A stretch of 41,872 nucleotides of DNA from Pseudonocardia acidicola. Its GTDB lineage: Bacteria; Actinomycetota; Actinomycetes; Mycobacteriales; Pseudonocardiaceae. Location of the stretch: NCBI RefSeq assembly GCF_012911935.1, contig NZ_JAAXLA010000065.1, positions 1 through 41,872 of the forward strand, read 5' to 3'. The translations under genes were made by a program, and so were the position numbers. Below, one piece after another: positions 1 to 11,820 of the stretch (the stretch's first letter is position 1; every line of letters starts with the position of its first letter). Below the pieces are notes generated by a model. That model saw nothing but the letters and a program-made list of their open reading frames with translations, was not told the origin of the DNA and did no database searches.

Positions 1-65
1 CCCCTGCCTTGTTCCCACCCCGCGAGTCGGCGGAAAAGTTGAGCGGGGTGGGAACAAGGCAGGGG
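1..65. repeat. Perfect 23-bp inverted repeat upstream of dnaK
   Basis: Bases 1-23 and 43-65 are perfect reverse complements, separated by a 19-nt spacer (24-42). The arm may extend beyond the window edge. The spacer and arm junction carry CGCGAGTCGGC (21-31), the core of a 22-bp repeat seen at two other places in the window. The right arm contains GGGAAC (50-55), the -35 element of the likely stress promoter of dnaK. The structure could be a terminator for an off-window gene, a regulatory palindrome, or both. Confidence 0.85.
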
Positions 66-76
66 TGGGGCGCGTT
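50..76 (+). promoter_or_regulatory. SigR/SigH-type promoter of the dnaK operon
   Basis: GGGAAC (50-55), 17 nt, then CGTT (73-76). This fits the actinobacterial SigR/SigH (thiol-oxidative and heat stress sigma) pattern GGGAAY-N16-17-CGTT. The clpB promoter in this window has the same GGAAC-N17-CGTT spacing. SigH control of dnaK and clpB is established in mycobacteria; its use here is inferred from sequence alone. Confidence 0.65.
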
Positions 77-93
77 GGGTCGGTTACGAACAA

Positions 94-114
94 GTTGAGC
101 GAGACCGGCTCAAT
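94..114. promoter_or_regulatory. HAIR box 1 (HspR operator), dnaK
   Basis: GTTGAGC-N7-GCTCAAT contains the perfect inverted repeat TTGAGC-N7-GCTCAA. It resembles the HAIR consensus CTTGAGT-N7-ACTCAAG bound by HspR. It lies 55 bp upstream of a second, better HAIR box. The spacing (centre to centre) is about five helical turns, which would place two HspR dimers on the same face. Confidence 0.7.
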
Positions 115-120
115 GCCGAG

Positions 121-150
121 TTGACGGGCGGGGCGGATCTTGTGGAGACT
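121..150 (+). promoter_or_regulatory. Possible housekeeping promoter of dnaK
   Basis: TTGACG (121-126), 18 nt, GAGACT (145-150) resembles a vegetative -35/-10 pair, with a weak -10. HAIR box 2 overlaps the -10 end and HAIR box 1 lies just upstream of the -35, which is a sensible repressor arrangement. This is a pattern-based guess. Confidence 0.3.
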
Positions 151-169
151 TGAGTCGAGCAAACTCAAC
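149..169. promoter_or_regulatory. HAIR box 2 (HspR operator), dnaK
   Basis: CTTGAGT-N7-ACTCAAC differs from the HAIR consensus CTTGAGT-N7-ACTCAAG only in the last base. It lies 31 bp upstream of the dnaK start codon. HspR is encoded as the fourth gene of this operon (4014-4496), so the operon is expected to be autoregulated, with DnaK acting as co-repressor as known in Streptomyces. Confidence 0.88.
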
Positions 170-200
170 AAGCATCGCAGTAACCACGGAGGCAACCACC

Positions 201-2065
<1,865 letters not shown>

Positions 2066-2069
<4 letters not shown>

Positions 2070-2776
2070 CTTCCCCCTACGACGGTCCCAACGGAGACGC
2101 GGGGGTCGGCGGCGAGGGCGAGCGGATCGTGGTGCGTGACCGGCGCCGGATCGATCCGGTGACCGGTGAGGTCCGGGCCCCGGGTGGCGAGACCCCACCC
2201 GGGGCCGGGCCCGCCCCGGGCGGCCCGGCAGCGCCCGCTCCGGAGGCCACCCCGGCTCCGGAGGAGAACGCGGAGCTCGCCGAACTCACGGCGCAGGTCG
2301 CCGAGCGCACGGCCGATCTGCAGCGACTCTCCGCCGAGTACGCCAACTACCGCCGCCGGGTCGATCGTGACCGGGAGGCCGTCCTGGTCAGCGCGCAGGT
2401 CAAGTTCGTCTCCGAGCTACTCACCGTGCTCGACGACATCGACCGTGCGGAGTCGCACGGCGACCTGAACGGACCGTTCAAGTCGGTCGCCGACAAGGTC
2501 GTCGACGTGGTCACCAAGCTCGGCCTGGAGCCCTTCGGGGCCGACGGCGAGCTGTTCGACCCGTCGCTGCACGAGGCGGTCCAGCACGAGACGGCCGACG
2601 TCACCGGGCCGGTGGTCACGGTGATCTCCTCGGTGCTGCGGCGCGGTTACCGGATGGCCGACCGGGTCCTGCGACCCGCGATGGTCACGGTGGTCGACCA
2701 GGCCGGCTCCGGCCCGGCGCCGGAGGCTCCGGACATCCTCGACGTCCCGCCGGCGGCACCGACCGACCCGGCCTGA
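2066..2776 (+). CDS. grpE: Nucleotide exchange factor GrpE
   Basis: Co-chaperone that releases ADP from DnaK. The 236-residue protein has a disordered Pro/Ala-rich N-terminal segment (to about residue 65) and a long helix of coiled-coil character starting around ENAELAELTAQVAERTADLQRL. The GrpE core follows (YANYRRRVDRDRE; LDDIDRAESHGDL; KLGLEPFGADGELFDPSLHEAV). The C-terminal beta domain ends near VLRRGYRMADRVLRPAMVTV, the GrpE signature. The GTG start overlaps the dnaK stop (GTGA), so translation is coupled. The extended disordered N-terminus is common in actinobacteria. Clear family assignment. Confidence 0.97.
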
Positions 2777-2805
2777 ACTGATTCGATCTGGGGAGAGGAG
2801 GCGGA

Positions 2806-4017
2806 GTGACCCAGCGGGACTGGATCGAGAAGGACTTCTACCGCGAGCTGGGTGTCGCCTCCGGCGCGTCCGCGGACGAGATCAAGAAGGCCTACCGCAA
2901 GCTCGCTCGCGAGCTGCACCCGGACGCCAACCCGGGTGACGCGAAGGCCGAGGCGCGGTTCAAGTCCGTGTCCGAGGCCTACGGCGTGCTGTCCGACGAG
3001 AAGAAGCGCCGGGAGTACGACGAGACCCGTGCGCTGTTCGCCGGCGGTGCCTTCTCCGGTGCGGGTGGCGCCGGAGGCTTCCCCGGTGGTTTCGGCGCCG
3101 GCGCGGGTGGACAGGGCTTCGACCTCGGAGACCTGTTCGCCCGGTCCGGGGCCGGCGGTCCCGGCGGCGCCGGCGCCGGGGGGTTGGGCGACCTGCTCGG
3201 CGGGTTGTTCGGTAGCCGCGGTGGCGCCACGGGCACCCGCGGGACGGCGAACCGGCCGCAGCGCGGCGCCGATGTCGAGAGCGAGCTGCGGATCGACTTC
3301 GTCGACGCGGTGCGCGGCGCCGAGGTGCAGATCCGGCTGTCCTCCCCCGGTCGCTGCGAACGTTGCGGCGGCACCGGGGCGCGGCCGGGCAGCACCCCGC
3401 GCGCGTGCCCGACGTGCAACGGCGTCGGGCTGGTCAGCCGCAGTCAGGGGGCGTTCGCCTTCTCCGAGCCGTGCCGCGACTGCCGTGGCACCGGCCGGAT
3501 CATCGACGACCCCTGCCCGGAATGCGGCGGCGACGGCGTCACCAGCCGGACCCGCACGCTGACCGTGCGCGTCCCGGCCGGCGTGGACGACGGGCAGAAG
3601 ATCCGGCTGGCCGGCCAGGGTGAACCGGGCCGCGGCGGGGCGCCGGCAGGCGACCTGTACGTGCGGGTGCACGTCACCCCGCACCGCATCTTCGGCCGGT
3701 CGGTGAAGAACGCCGACGACCTGACCCTGAAGGTCCCGGTCACCTTCCAGGAGCTGGCGCTGGGTGCCACGCTGACCGTCCCGACGCTGGACGGGACGGT
3801 GTCGCTCAAGGTCCCGCCGGGCACGGCCAGTGGCCGGACGCTGCGGGTCCGCGGGCGTGGCGTCCAACGGCGCAGCGGTAAGACCGGCGACCTGCTGGTC
3901 ACCGTCGAGGTGGCGGTGCCGGCGAAGCTGGACGACGCCGCGACGGAGGCCCTGCAGGCCTACGCCGAGGCGACGAAGTCCTTCGACCCCCGGGCCGACC
4001 TGCTGGGCGGGAGGTGA
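2806..4017 (+). CDS. dnaJ: Chaperone protein DnaJ (type I Hsp40)
   Basis: J-protein that stimulates DnaK ATP hydrolysis and delivers substrates. The 403 residues contain a J domain (residues 10-75, HPD at 38-40) and a long Gly/Phe-rich linker (about 80-145). Four zinc-binding CxxCxGxG-type repeats follow (CERCGGTG, CPTCNGVG, CRDCRGTG, CPECGGDG), then the C-terminal substrate-binding domains. The last repeat has Asp in CGGDG but keeps both cysteines. The GTG at 2806 follows GGGAGAGGAGG at a good distance, 29 nt after the grpE stop. The stop overlaps the hspR start. This is the operon-linked DnaJ1-type protein of actinobacteria. Confidence 0.97.
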   Translation: MTQRDWIEKDFYRELGVASGASADEIKKAYRKLARELHPDANPGDAKAEARFKSVSEAYGVLSDEKKRREYDETRALFAGGAFSGAGGAGGFPGGFGAGAGGQGFDLGDLFARSGAGGPGGAGAGGLGDLLGGLFGSRGGATGTRGTANRPQRGADVESELRIDFVDAVRGAEVQIRLSSPGRCERCGGTGARPGSTPRACPTCNGVGLVSRSQGAFAFSEPCRDCRGTGRIIDDPCPECGGDGVTSRTRTLTVRVPAGVDDGQKIRLAGQGEPGRGGAPAGDLYVRVHVTPHRIFGRSVKNADDLTLKVPVTFQELALGATLTVPTLDGTVSLKVPPGTASGRTLRVRGRGVQRRSGKTGDLLVTVEVAVPAKLDDAATEALQAYAEATKSFDPRADLLGGR

Positions 4018-4496
4018 CCGGTGGGATGAGCACACAGCCACCCGGTGGTCCCCGCGGCATGGACGAGTCGACCGTCCTGCCCCCGGGTGCCAACCCGGAC
4101 AGCCCGGTCTTCGTCATCTCGGTGGCGGCCGAGCTGGCCGGGCTGCACGCTCAGACACTGCGCAGCTACGACCGGCTGGGGCTGGTGAGCCCCGGCCGGT
4201 CGCCCGGCGGCGGTCGCCGCTACTCGGTCCGCGACATCGCGCTGCTCCGCGAGGTGCAGAGGCTGTCGCAGGTCGACGGCGTGAACCTGGCCGGTATCAA
4301 ACGGATCATCGAGCTCGAGCAGATGGTCGACGAGCTGCGTGGCCGGATCGAGGAGCTCGCCGAGGAACTGGCTGCCGCCCAGGCCGCTGCGGAGCAGGCC
4401 GCGGCCATGGTGCACCAGTCCTACCGGCGCGACCTGGTGCCGGTCGACCGGCGCTCCGCGCTCGTGGTCTGGCGGCCCAAGCCCCGCCGCGACTAG
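4014..4496 (+). CDS. hspR: Heat-shock repressor HspR (MerR family)
   Basis: MerR-family repressor of the dnaK operon and clpB. The product is 160 residues from the GTG at 4014, which overlaps the dnaJ stop, or 156 from the ATG at 4026. The winged helix-turn-helix reads FVISVAAELAGLHAQTLRSYD, then LGLVSPGRSPGGGRRYS, typical of HspR. A coiled-coil dimerisation helix (IIELEQMVDELRGRIEELAEEL) and the C-terminal hydrophobic tail SALVVWRPK follow. In Streptomyces the HspR tail is needed for DnaK-dependent feedback. Three HAIR boxes in this window (94-114, 149-169, 7331-7351) are its predicted targets. It ends the operon; a short hairpin (GCGGG-TCTTT-CCCGC, 4525-4539) lies just downstream. Confidence 0.95.
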   Translation: MTGGMSTQPPGGPRGMDESTVLPPGANPDSPVFVISVAAELAGLHAQTLRSYDRLGLVSPGRSPGGGRRYSVRDIALLREVQRLSQVDGVNLAGIKRIIELEQMVDELRGRIEELAEELAAAQAAAEQAAAMVHQSYRRDLVPVDRRSALVVWRPKPRRD

Positions 4497-4559
4497 CGTT
4501 GCGTCGCTCGGCTCACCCCGCCGTGCGGGTCTTTCCCGCGGCTCATCGCAGGGTGGGGG

Positions 4560-5072
4560 CTGCGCCGAGGCAGATGTCCGCGGCGGGGTCGGCGTGACCC
4601 CGAGCCCGGGAGGTCCCGCTCGCCGGTGGCCGAGATCGCCGCAGCCGGCTCGCCGGCGCCACAGGTGGCGTGCGCACCGGTCACCGGCGTCACCGCGAAC
4701 CCGTGGGGCAGGCCGCCCGGCAGGAGCCGGCGACGCAGTAGTCGCTCTGCATCCCTGCGACCGCGAGGTGGTGACGCCGCGGGTGCGCAGCTCGTCGGCC
4801 GGTGCCGGGTTCGACGCGAACGTGTCCGACTCGGTCTTGCGGGACGACCATGTCACCGTCGGCGGGTGGGAGCACGAGATCCCAGCCAGGGGTGCCGGGC
4901 GCGTCCGGATCACCGGCGTTCTGCACGTGCACGACGGGCAACCCGGCCTGCCGCGCGCCGGCGAGCAGCGTGGTGAGCGCGGCCCGGACCGCCGGGGCCT
5001 CCGGCACCGGGAAATCGCCCTCGAGCATGGTGCGCCGGACGTCGACCAGGAGCAGGCCGGCGGCCCTCAGTC
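4560..5072 (-). pseudogene. Frameshifted isochorismatase-family hydrolase
   Basis: Reading the minus strand from about 5070 gives GLLLVDVRRTMLEGDFPVPEAP and then LPVVHVQNAGDPDAPGTPGW, a typical isochorismatase/cysteine hydrolase N-terminus. Past about 4845 the similarity jumps to another frame (RKTESDTFASNP, DELRTRGVTT). It returns near 4770 (LAVAGMQSDYCV, with the catalytic Cys) and jumps again near 4705 (VTGAHATCGAGEPAAAIS). At least three frameshifts are needed. No ATG/GTG start in the first frame precedes the conserved N-terminus, and the beginning abuts the stop of the flavohemoglobin-like gene. The intact gene would have been a cytosolic amidase or hydrolase of about 180 residues; the copy looks non-functional. 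Confidence 0.8.
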
Positions 5073-6236
5073 CATGGTGAACGGGTCGTACCGGATGCGG
5101 TCGAGCGGCGTGCCCGCGACCAGCATCCGCGACACCGTGGCCCGGATCATCGCCGGCGATCCGCAGACGACGACGTCGTGGTCAGCCCACGCTCCGTAAC
5201 GGGTGACGACGTCGGCCAGGGTGCCGCGCTCGGCGCCGGACGCGCCGTCGTCCTTCTCCACCACCGGGACGACGTCGAGCCACGGGTTGCTGTAGGAGAG
5301 CTTGCGCAGCGCGCCGAAGTCGTAGAGGTCATCCCAGGTGCGGCCGCCGACGAAGACCTGGGTCCGCGGCTTCTGCCGGCGCTGAGTGAGATCGTCGAGC
5401 AGCGCCTTGATGGGGGCCATCCCGGTGCCGCCGGCGACCATGAGCAGGTCCCGCCCGGTCTCTTCGTCGACGCCCATCCGGCCCATCGGGGGGCCGATCC
5501 GCCAGGTGTCCCCGACCCGGGCGTGCGCCACGATCGCGCGGCTCACCCAGCCGTTGGTCACCGCGCGGACATGGAACTCGAGGATGCCGTCCTGGCGCGG
5601 CGCGTTGGCCGGCGAGAGGTAGCGCCACAGCCGCGGCCGCTGCGGGGTCTCGATGCTCAGGTACTGGCCGGCCCGGTACGGGATCGGCTCGCTGGTCTGG
5701 ATGGTGATCACGGCCAGGTCCCAGCCGACCCGCCGGTGGTCGACCACCCGGCCCATCCATGACGCCGGGCCGCGCTCGGCCTCGGCGGCGGTGCTCATGG
5801 CCTGCGCGGACAGCGCATAGGCGCTGGTCCACGCCTCGGCGACCTCGGGGGTCCAGTCGTCGCCTGCGAACGCCCGGACCGCGCTGAGCAGCGCGTTGCC
5901 GACGGCGTCGTAGTGCTCGGTGAGCACGCCGAACTTCCGGTGGTCACGACCGAGCTGCTGCAGGAACGGGACCAGCTCATCGGGCTGGTCGACCATCTGC
6001 ACCACGTGCACGAGGGCCCGGAGCAGGCGGCTGCGCTGCACCTCCATGTTGACCGGGAACAGGTCACGCGTCTCGGGTGCGGAGTGGAACAGCGTCGCGT
6101 AGAAGAACCGGCCCAGTTCGTCGGTTCGATCCTCCACCCCGGCCCAGCTGGCGCGGATGATCTCGACCGTCCGTGACGCATCGCTCTGGCTCTGAGCCTG
6201 GGGGAGATCGGCGGTGAGCAGCTGTTCGGCGGTCAT
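5067..6236 (-). CDS. Flavohemoglobin-like protein (type II, Rv0385-like)
   Basis: Globin fused to a ferredoxin-NADP+ reductase-type FAD/NAD module, 389 residues. The globin (about 20-150) has FFYATLF with the B10-type Tyr46, Gln in VQRSRLLRAL, and the proximal His in RDHRKFGV followed ten residues later by Tyr. The reductase has RYLSPA where classical flavohemoglobins have RxYS, and the nucleotide motif GGTGMAPIKALL. The ATG at 6236 is chosen for GAGGAGAG upstream; longer in-frame starts to 6392 encode low-complexity sequence and cross an operator-like palindrome. Position beside clpB matches M. tuberculosis Rv0385, a type II flavohemoglobin linked to D-lactate oxidation rather than NO dioxygenation. 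The altered FAD motif agrees with type II, but substrate is not deducible from sequence. Confidence 0.85.
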   Translation of the reverse strand: MTAEQLLTADLPQAQSQSDASRTVEIIRASWAGVEDRTDELGRFFYATLFHSAPETRDLFPVNMEVQRSRLLRALVHVVQMVDQPDELVPFLQQLGRDHRKFGVLTEHYDAVGNALLSAVRAFAGDDWTPEVAEAWTSAYALSAQAMSTAAEAERGPASWMGRVVDHRRVGWDLAVITIQTSEPIPYRAGQYLSIETPQRPRLWRYLSPANAPRQDGILEFHVRAVTNGWVSRAIVAHARVGDTWRIGPPMGRMGVDEETGRDLLMVAGGTGMAPIKALLDDLTQRRQKPRTQVFVGGRTWDDLYDFGALRKLSYSNPWLDVVPVVEKDDGASGAERGTLADVVTRYGAWADHDVVVCGSPAMIRATVSRMLVAGTPLDRIRYDPFTMD

Positions 6237-6374
6237 CGGTGGCCGACACTCTCCTCGGTAGTTCTCCGTCGGGACGGCGGCCGAGCCCGCAGGACGTCCG
6301 GGTCCACGACCCTGGACGCGCGCAGCGGAGCACCAGTCATCGTTCATCCGTTCGGGGACGGCGATTACGCGGGG

Positions 6375-6394
6375 TGATGCCGCGGGCGGCATCA
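6375..6394. promoter_or_regulatory. 20-bp palindrome between divergent flavohemoglobin and PPOX genes
   Basis: TGATGCCGC-GG-GCGGCATCA is a perfect 9+9 inverted repeat in the 219-bp divergent intergenic region, 139 bp from the flavohemoglobin start and 62 bp from the PPOX start. It could be an operator shared by both genes. It does not match the NsrR or HspR consensus. Confidence 0.45.
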
Positions 6395-6455
6395 GCGGCT
6401 CAGCCTAGCGCCTGAAAGCGTTGGGGGTGACCGCCCGGGTATCGAATGGCACGGT

Positions 6456-7301
6456 ATGCGCGTGCCGCTCCGTATCCCTGCCCTCGTCCGACCAGTGCCC
6501 GGCCGCCCACGTGGGGTCACGGTCGCCGCGTTCCCGGCCACTGTGGAGCCCGACGCCGCGCCCACCGAACCCACGGGCCCCGGCTCCGCCGGCGAACACG
6601 CTCTGCAACGTTCCTACGGCACCGAGGAGCGGGCCGATCGGTTCTACGCCGAGCAGATGCGCGATCGGCTGCTTCCGCGCATGGTCGAGTTCATCGGCCG
6701 GATGGAGATGCTGTTCGTTGCGTCCGCCGACGGTCGCGGCGAATGTGACGCCTCGCTACGCGCCGGGCCTCCCGGGTTCATCCGGGTGCTCGACGACCGG
6801 ACGCTCGCCTATCCCGAATACCGGGGTAACGGCGTCCACGCCAGCCTCGGCAACATCAGCGAGAACGCCCACCTCGGCCTGCTGATGATCGACTTCGTGA
6901 AGGATCTCATCGGCCTGCACGTCAACGGCACCGCGCGAATCGTCGACGACGCGACGTTCCGCACCGAGCACCCACAGGTGCACGGCGACCAGGTGCCCGG
7001 GCGGCGGGCCGAGCGCTGGGTGGTGGTCGAGGTCGAGGAGGCCTACATCCACTGCCGCAAGCACATTCCACGCATGGAGCGGGTGATGCAACGCCGCGAG
7101 TGGGGCACCGACGATCCGGCGCGCAAGGGCGGGGACTACTTCCACGCCAAGGGCACGCCGGTGGCGCTGCCGGGCCCTCCGCGGCGCACCTACGCGGCGC
7201 CGCGCCGGCCGTTCCCCAGTACGACCCACCTCGGCGCCGGGGCGGCCCGCACCCTGCGTCCGCGCGGGTCCGCCGGGTCCCGGCGGACCCTGCGGGCCTG
7301 A
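6456..7301 (+). CDS. PPOX-fold FMN-binding protein (pyridoxamine 5'-phosphate oxidase-related)
   Basis: About 281 residues. The first ~45 are Pro/Ala-rich and poorly conserved in appearance, so the true start may be further in. The core runs from LQRSYGTEERADRFY through MEMLFVASADGRGECDASLRAGPPGFIRVLDDRTLAYPEYRGNGVHASLGNISENAHLGLLMIDF, then VNGTARIVDD and VVVEVEEAYIHCRKHIPRM. This is the pattern of the split-barrel flavin-binding family annotated as pyridoxamine 5'-phosphate oxidase-related. The YIHC(R/K)KHIP motif is typical of this subgroup. Such proteins bind FMN or F420; the substrate is unknown. Divergent from the flavohemoglobin gene, suggesting shared redox-related control. The C-terminal 50 residues are basic and likely disordered. 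Confidence 0.82.
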   Translation: MRVPLRIPALVRPVPGRPRGVTVAAFPATVEPDAAPTEPTGPGSAGEHALQRSYGTEERADRFYAEQMRDRLLPRMVEFIGRMEMLFVASADGRGECDASLRAGPPGFIRVLDDRTLAYPEYRGNGVHASLGNISENAHLGLLMIDFVKDLIGLHVNGTARIVDDATFRTEHPQVHGDQVPGRRAERWVVVEVEEAYIHCRKHIPRMERVMQRREWGTDDPARKGGDYFHAKGTPVALPGPPRRTYAAPRRPFPSTTHLGAGAARTLRPRGSAGSRRTLRA

Positions 7302-7330
7302 GCGGGATCGCCGGCAGCGAACATTTCGGA

Positions 7331-7351
7331 CCTGAGCGGAACAGACTCAAC
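7331..7351. promoter_or_regulatory. HAIR box (HspR operator), clpB
   Basis: CCTGAGC-N7-ACTCAAC matches the HAIR consensus CTTGAGT-N7-ACTCAAG with three differences. It overlaps the -35 element of the SigR/SigH-like clpB promoter, so HspR would occlude it. clpB is a known HspR target in Streptomyces. Confidence 0.75.
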
Positions 7352-7363
7352 TTTCCTGACGTT
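7338..7363 (+). promoter_or_regulatory. SigR/SigH-type promoter of clpB
   Basis: GGAAC (7338-7342), 17 nt, CGTT (7360-7363). Spacing and core elements are identical to those upstream of dnaK. The predicted transcript would start about 60 nt before the clpB ATG. Confidence 0.65.
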
Positions 7364-7431
7364 GTAACGCATGAGAACCCGTGACCGGGCACGATGGTGG
7401 CCGGCGACATGACGACGCAGGAGGACGGGGG

Positions 7432-10050
<2,619 letters not shown>

Positions 10051-10052
10051 CC

Positions 10053-10181
10053 CGCGAGTCGGCACTCTCGGGAGGGCGAGTCGGCACTTTCGGGTGTCGG
10101 CTCGCCCTTCTCCGTCGTAACACGCGCCTCCCCACGAACCCCGAATATGCCGACTCACCCTCCTTGAAGTGCCGACTCGCG
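10053..10181. repeat. Inverted pair of 22-bp repeat dimers downstream of clpB
   Basis: Two direct 22-bp units (10053-10096) have the core CGCGAGTCGGCACTTTCGGG. Two units in inverse orientation (10138-10181) follow after a 41-bp spacer. The 44-bp arms match at roughly 35 of 44 positions, so the transcript could fold into a very long hairpin. The array starts 2 nt after the clpB stop codon. The same unit occurs four times in tandem at 16496-16583 and once at 21-42. It may act as the clpB terminator. Confidence 0.85.
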
Positions 10182-10247
10182 GGATGATCACCCGGTAGGC
10201 GCACAGGGGTGATCGTGGCGTTACCGCACGTCTTGTGATCTCGGGTC

Positions 10248-10260
10248 TAGGCTCCGCGAG
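10248..10260 (+). promoter_or_regulatory. Leaderless-type promoter of the gene at 10261
   Basis: TAGGCT (10248-10253) fits the TAnnnT -10 pattern and is followed by 7 nt and then the GTG start. No ribosome binding site is visible. This spacing places transcription start at the GTG, as in leaderless actinobacterial mRNAs. Inferred from pattern. Confidence 0.45.
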
Positions 10261-10920
10261 GTGGGCATCCCGTCGTCGGTGTGGTTCGTCATCGCCGTGA
10301 TCGCGCTGCTGCTCGGTGCCGGCCTGTTGCTGGCCGACCGGGCGCGCGGCAGCGGTGGGCCCCGCGATCGCAGGCGTTGGGCCGCACTGCGCGAATGGGA
10401 GTACCTGGACAGCGACCCGGTTCTGCCCAGCCGCTGGCGCTACGGAACGATCCACCAGGGCGGCCCCGGCGTGGCCCGGAACCTGGTCAGCGGCACGGTC
10501 CCCACGCCCGACGGCCCGCGCCAGGCGTACGTCTTCGACCACGAGCAGGCCGGTCGGGTCAGCTCGGTGCTGGCCGCGGTGCAGGTGCAGACCCAGCTAC
10601 CGGCTGCGGTGGAGCTGCGGCTGCCCTCCGCCCCGCTCCCCGACGACGCCGGCCTCGACCTGCTCGAACCGGTCGGGGAGCGCTACGCCTTCGTCTCCGA
10701 CGCCGACGCGGTCAAGCCGCTGCTGACCGACCGGCTGGCCGACGCCGGCGACGCCATCGGCGGTGACGTCGAGCTGCTGTGGGCCGAGGACTCCTGGGTG
10801 CTGGCCGCCGCCCCGCTCGACTCGAGCCCGGAGCGACTGCAGGACCTGCTCGCCGACATGGCCGAGGTGGCCGCCGCGCTGGAGCAGGGCCAGAGCGCGC
10901 GGCACCGGTTGGGCCGCTGA
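10261..10920 (+). CDS. Membrane-anchored protein of unknown function (Rv0383c-like position)
   Basis: 219 residues with one N-terminal transmembrane helix (SVWFVIAVIALLLGAGLLLA, residues 6-25), then a basic stretch and a mixed alpha/beta domain (REWEYLDSDPVLPSRWRYG, RQAYVFDHEQAGRVSSVLAAVQVQ, ELLWAEDSWVLAA). There is no signal peptidase site, so it is probably anchored. It lies between clpB and pyrE, the place occupied in M. tuberculosis by the putative secreted protein Rv0383c, which suggests orthology by position only. No catalytic motif is recognised. The start is the GTG directly after a leaderless-type -10 element. Confidence 0.75.
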   Translation: MGIPSSVWFVIAVIALLLGAGLLLADRARGSGGPRDRRRWAALREWEYLDSDPVLPSRWRYGTIHQGGPGVARNLVSGTVPTPDGPRQAYVFDHEQAGRVSSVLAAVQVQTQLPAAVELRLPSAPLPDDAGLDLLEPVGERYAFVSDADAVKPLLTDRLADAGDAIGGDVELLWAEDSWVLAAAPLDSSPERLQDLLADMAEVAAALEQGQSARHRLGR

Positions 10921-10999
10921 GCCAGGCCGGCGACGACCCCGCGGCCGCCGCCGGCACCCGCCCGCCGGGCGGGCGGAGATCACCGCACCCGGCACTCGC

Positions 11000-11012
11000 T
11001 AGTGTCCCGGAC
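11000..11012 (+). promoter_or_regulatory. Leaderless-type promoter of the SDR gene
   Basis: TAGTGT (11000-11005), 7 nt, then GTG at 11013. This is the same geometry as the promoter at 10248. No Shine-Dalgarno sequence is seen. Confidence 0.42.
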
Positions 11013-11786
11013 GTGCCCACCGCCCTGATCACCGGAGCCACTGCCGGCATCGGCGCCGCGTTCGCGGCCCGGCTCGCTGCCGACGGCCACGACCTGGTCC
11101 TGGTCGCCCGCGACGTCGGACGGCTCGAGGAGAGCGCGGCCCGGCTGCGTGGGCGCGGAAGCGCCGTCGAGGTGTTGCCGGCCGATCTCGCCGACCGGGC
11201 CGGTCGGGAGCGGGTGGCCGCGCGGCTCACCGACGCCGACCTCGCCCCGATCGAGCTGCTGATCAACAACGCCGGCTTCGCCCTGAGCGCCGGGTTCCTC
11301 GAGGCCGACCCGGACGCCCTGCAACGCCAGCTGGACGTCAACGTCACCAGCGTGCTGCGGCTGACCCGTGCCGCGCTGCCCGGGATGGTGGACCGCGGCC
11401 GGGGCGCGGTGGTCAACGTGTCCAGCGTGGCGGGCTTCCTTGCCGGTCGCGGCTCGACCTACAGCGCCGACAAGGCGTGGGTCACGTCCTTCACCGAGGG
11501 TGTCGCGGCGTCGCTGGTGGGTACCGGGGTGCGGGCGCTGGCGCTGTGCCCCGGCTTCGTCCGCACCGAGTTCCACTCCCGCGCGGGCATCGACGTCGGC
11601 GAGCGGAAGGGTCCGCTCTGGTTGGACGCCGACCGCGTCGTCGACGAGTGTCTGGCCGATCTCGCCCGCGGCCGGGTGGTGTCGGTGCCGAGCCCGCAGT
11701 ACAAGGCCATCGTGGGCGTGGTCGATCTGCTGCCGCGGACGCTGCTGCGGCGACTCACCGCCCGGTTCGACCGGGACCGCACATGA
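11013..11786 (+). CDS. Short-chain dehydrogenase/reductase (SDR, classical)
   Basis: NAD(P)H-dependent oxidoreductase of 257 residues. The Rossmann glycine motif is TGATAGIG (7-14), the structural motif NNAG is at 85-88, and the catalytic Tyr150 and Lys154 are in YSADK after the SSVAG serine region. The cofactor loop has VARDVGRLEE, where Arg after the second beta strand suggests NADP(H). The CPGFVRTEFHSRAG region is typical of classical SDRs acting on fatty or ketone substrates (DltE/YqjQ-like), but the substrate is not deducible. The GTG at 11013 begins exactly at the Rossmann fold (MPTALITGA). It is 34 nt upstream of pyrE, so co-transcription is likely. Confidence 0.9.
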   Translation: MPTALITGATAGIGAAFAARLAADGHDLVLVARDVGRLEESAARLRGRGSAVEVLPADLADRAGRERVAARLTDADLAPIELLINNAGFALSAGFLEADPDALQRQLDVNVTSVLRLTRAALPGMVDRGRGAVVNVSSVAGFLAGRGSTYSADKAWVTSFTEGVAASLVGTGVRALALCPGFVRTEFHSRAGIDVGERKGPLWLDADRVVDECLADLARGRVVSVPSPQYKAIVGVVDLLPRTLLRRLTARFDRDRT

Positions 11787-11820
11787 GCGAGGACCGCCCG
11801 CCATCGAGAAGGAGAAGAGC

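Noticed and set aside
4339..5199. Plus-strand 286-codon open frame across the isochorismatase remnant
   Set aside because: It has no protein-family similarity and is the complement of the decayed minus-strand gene.
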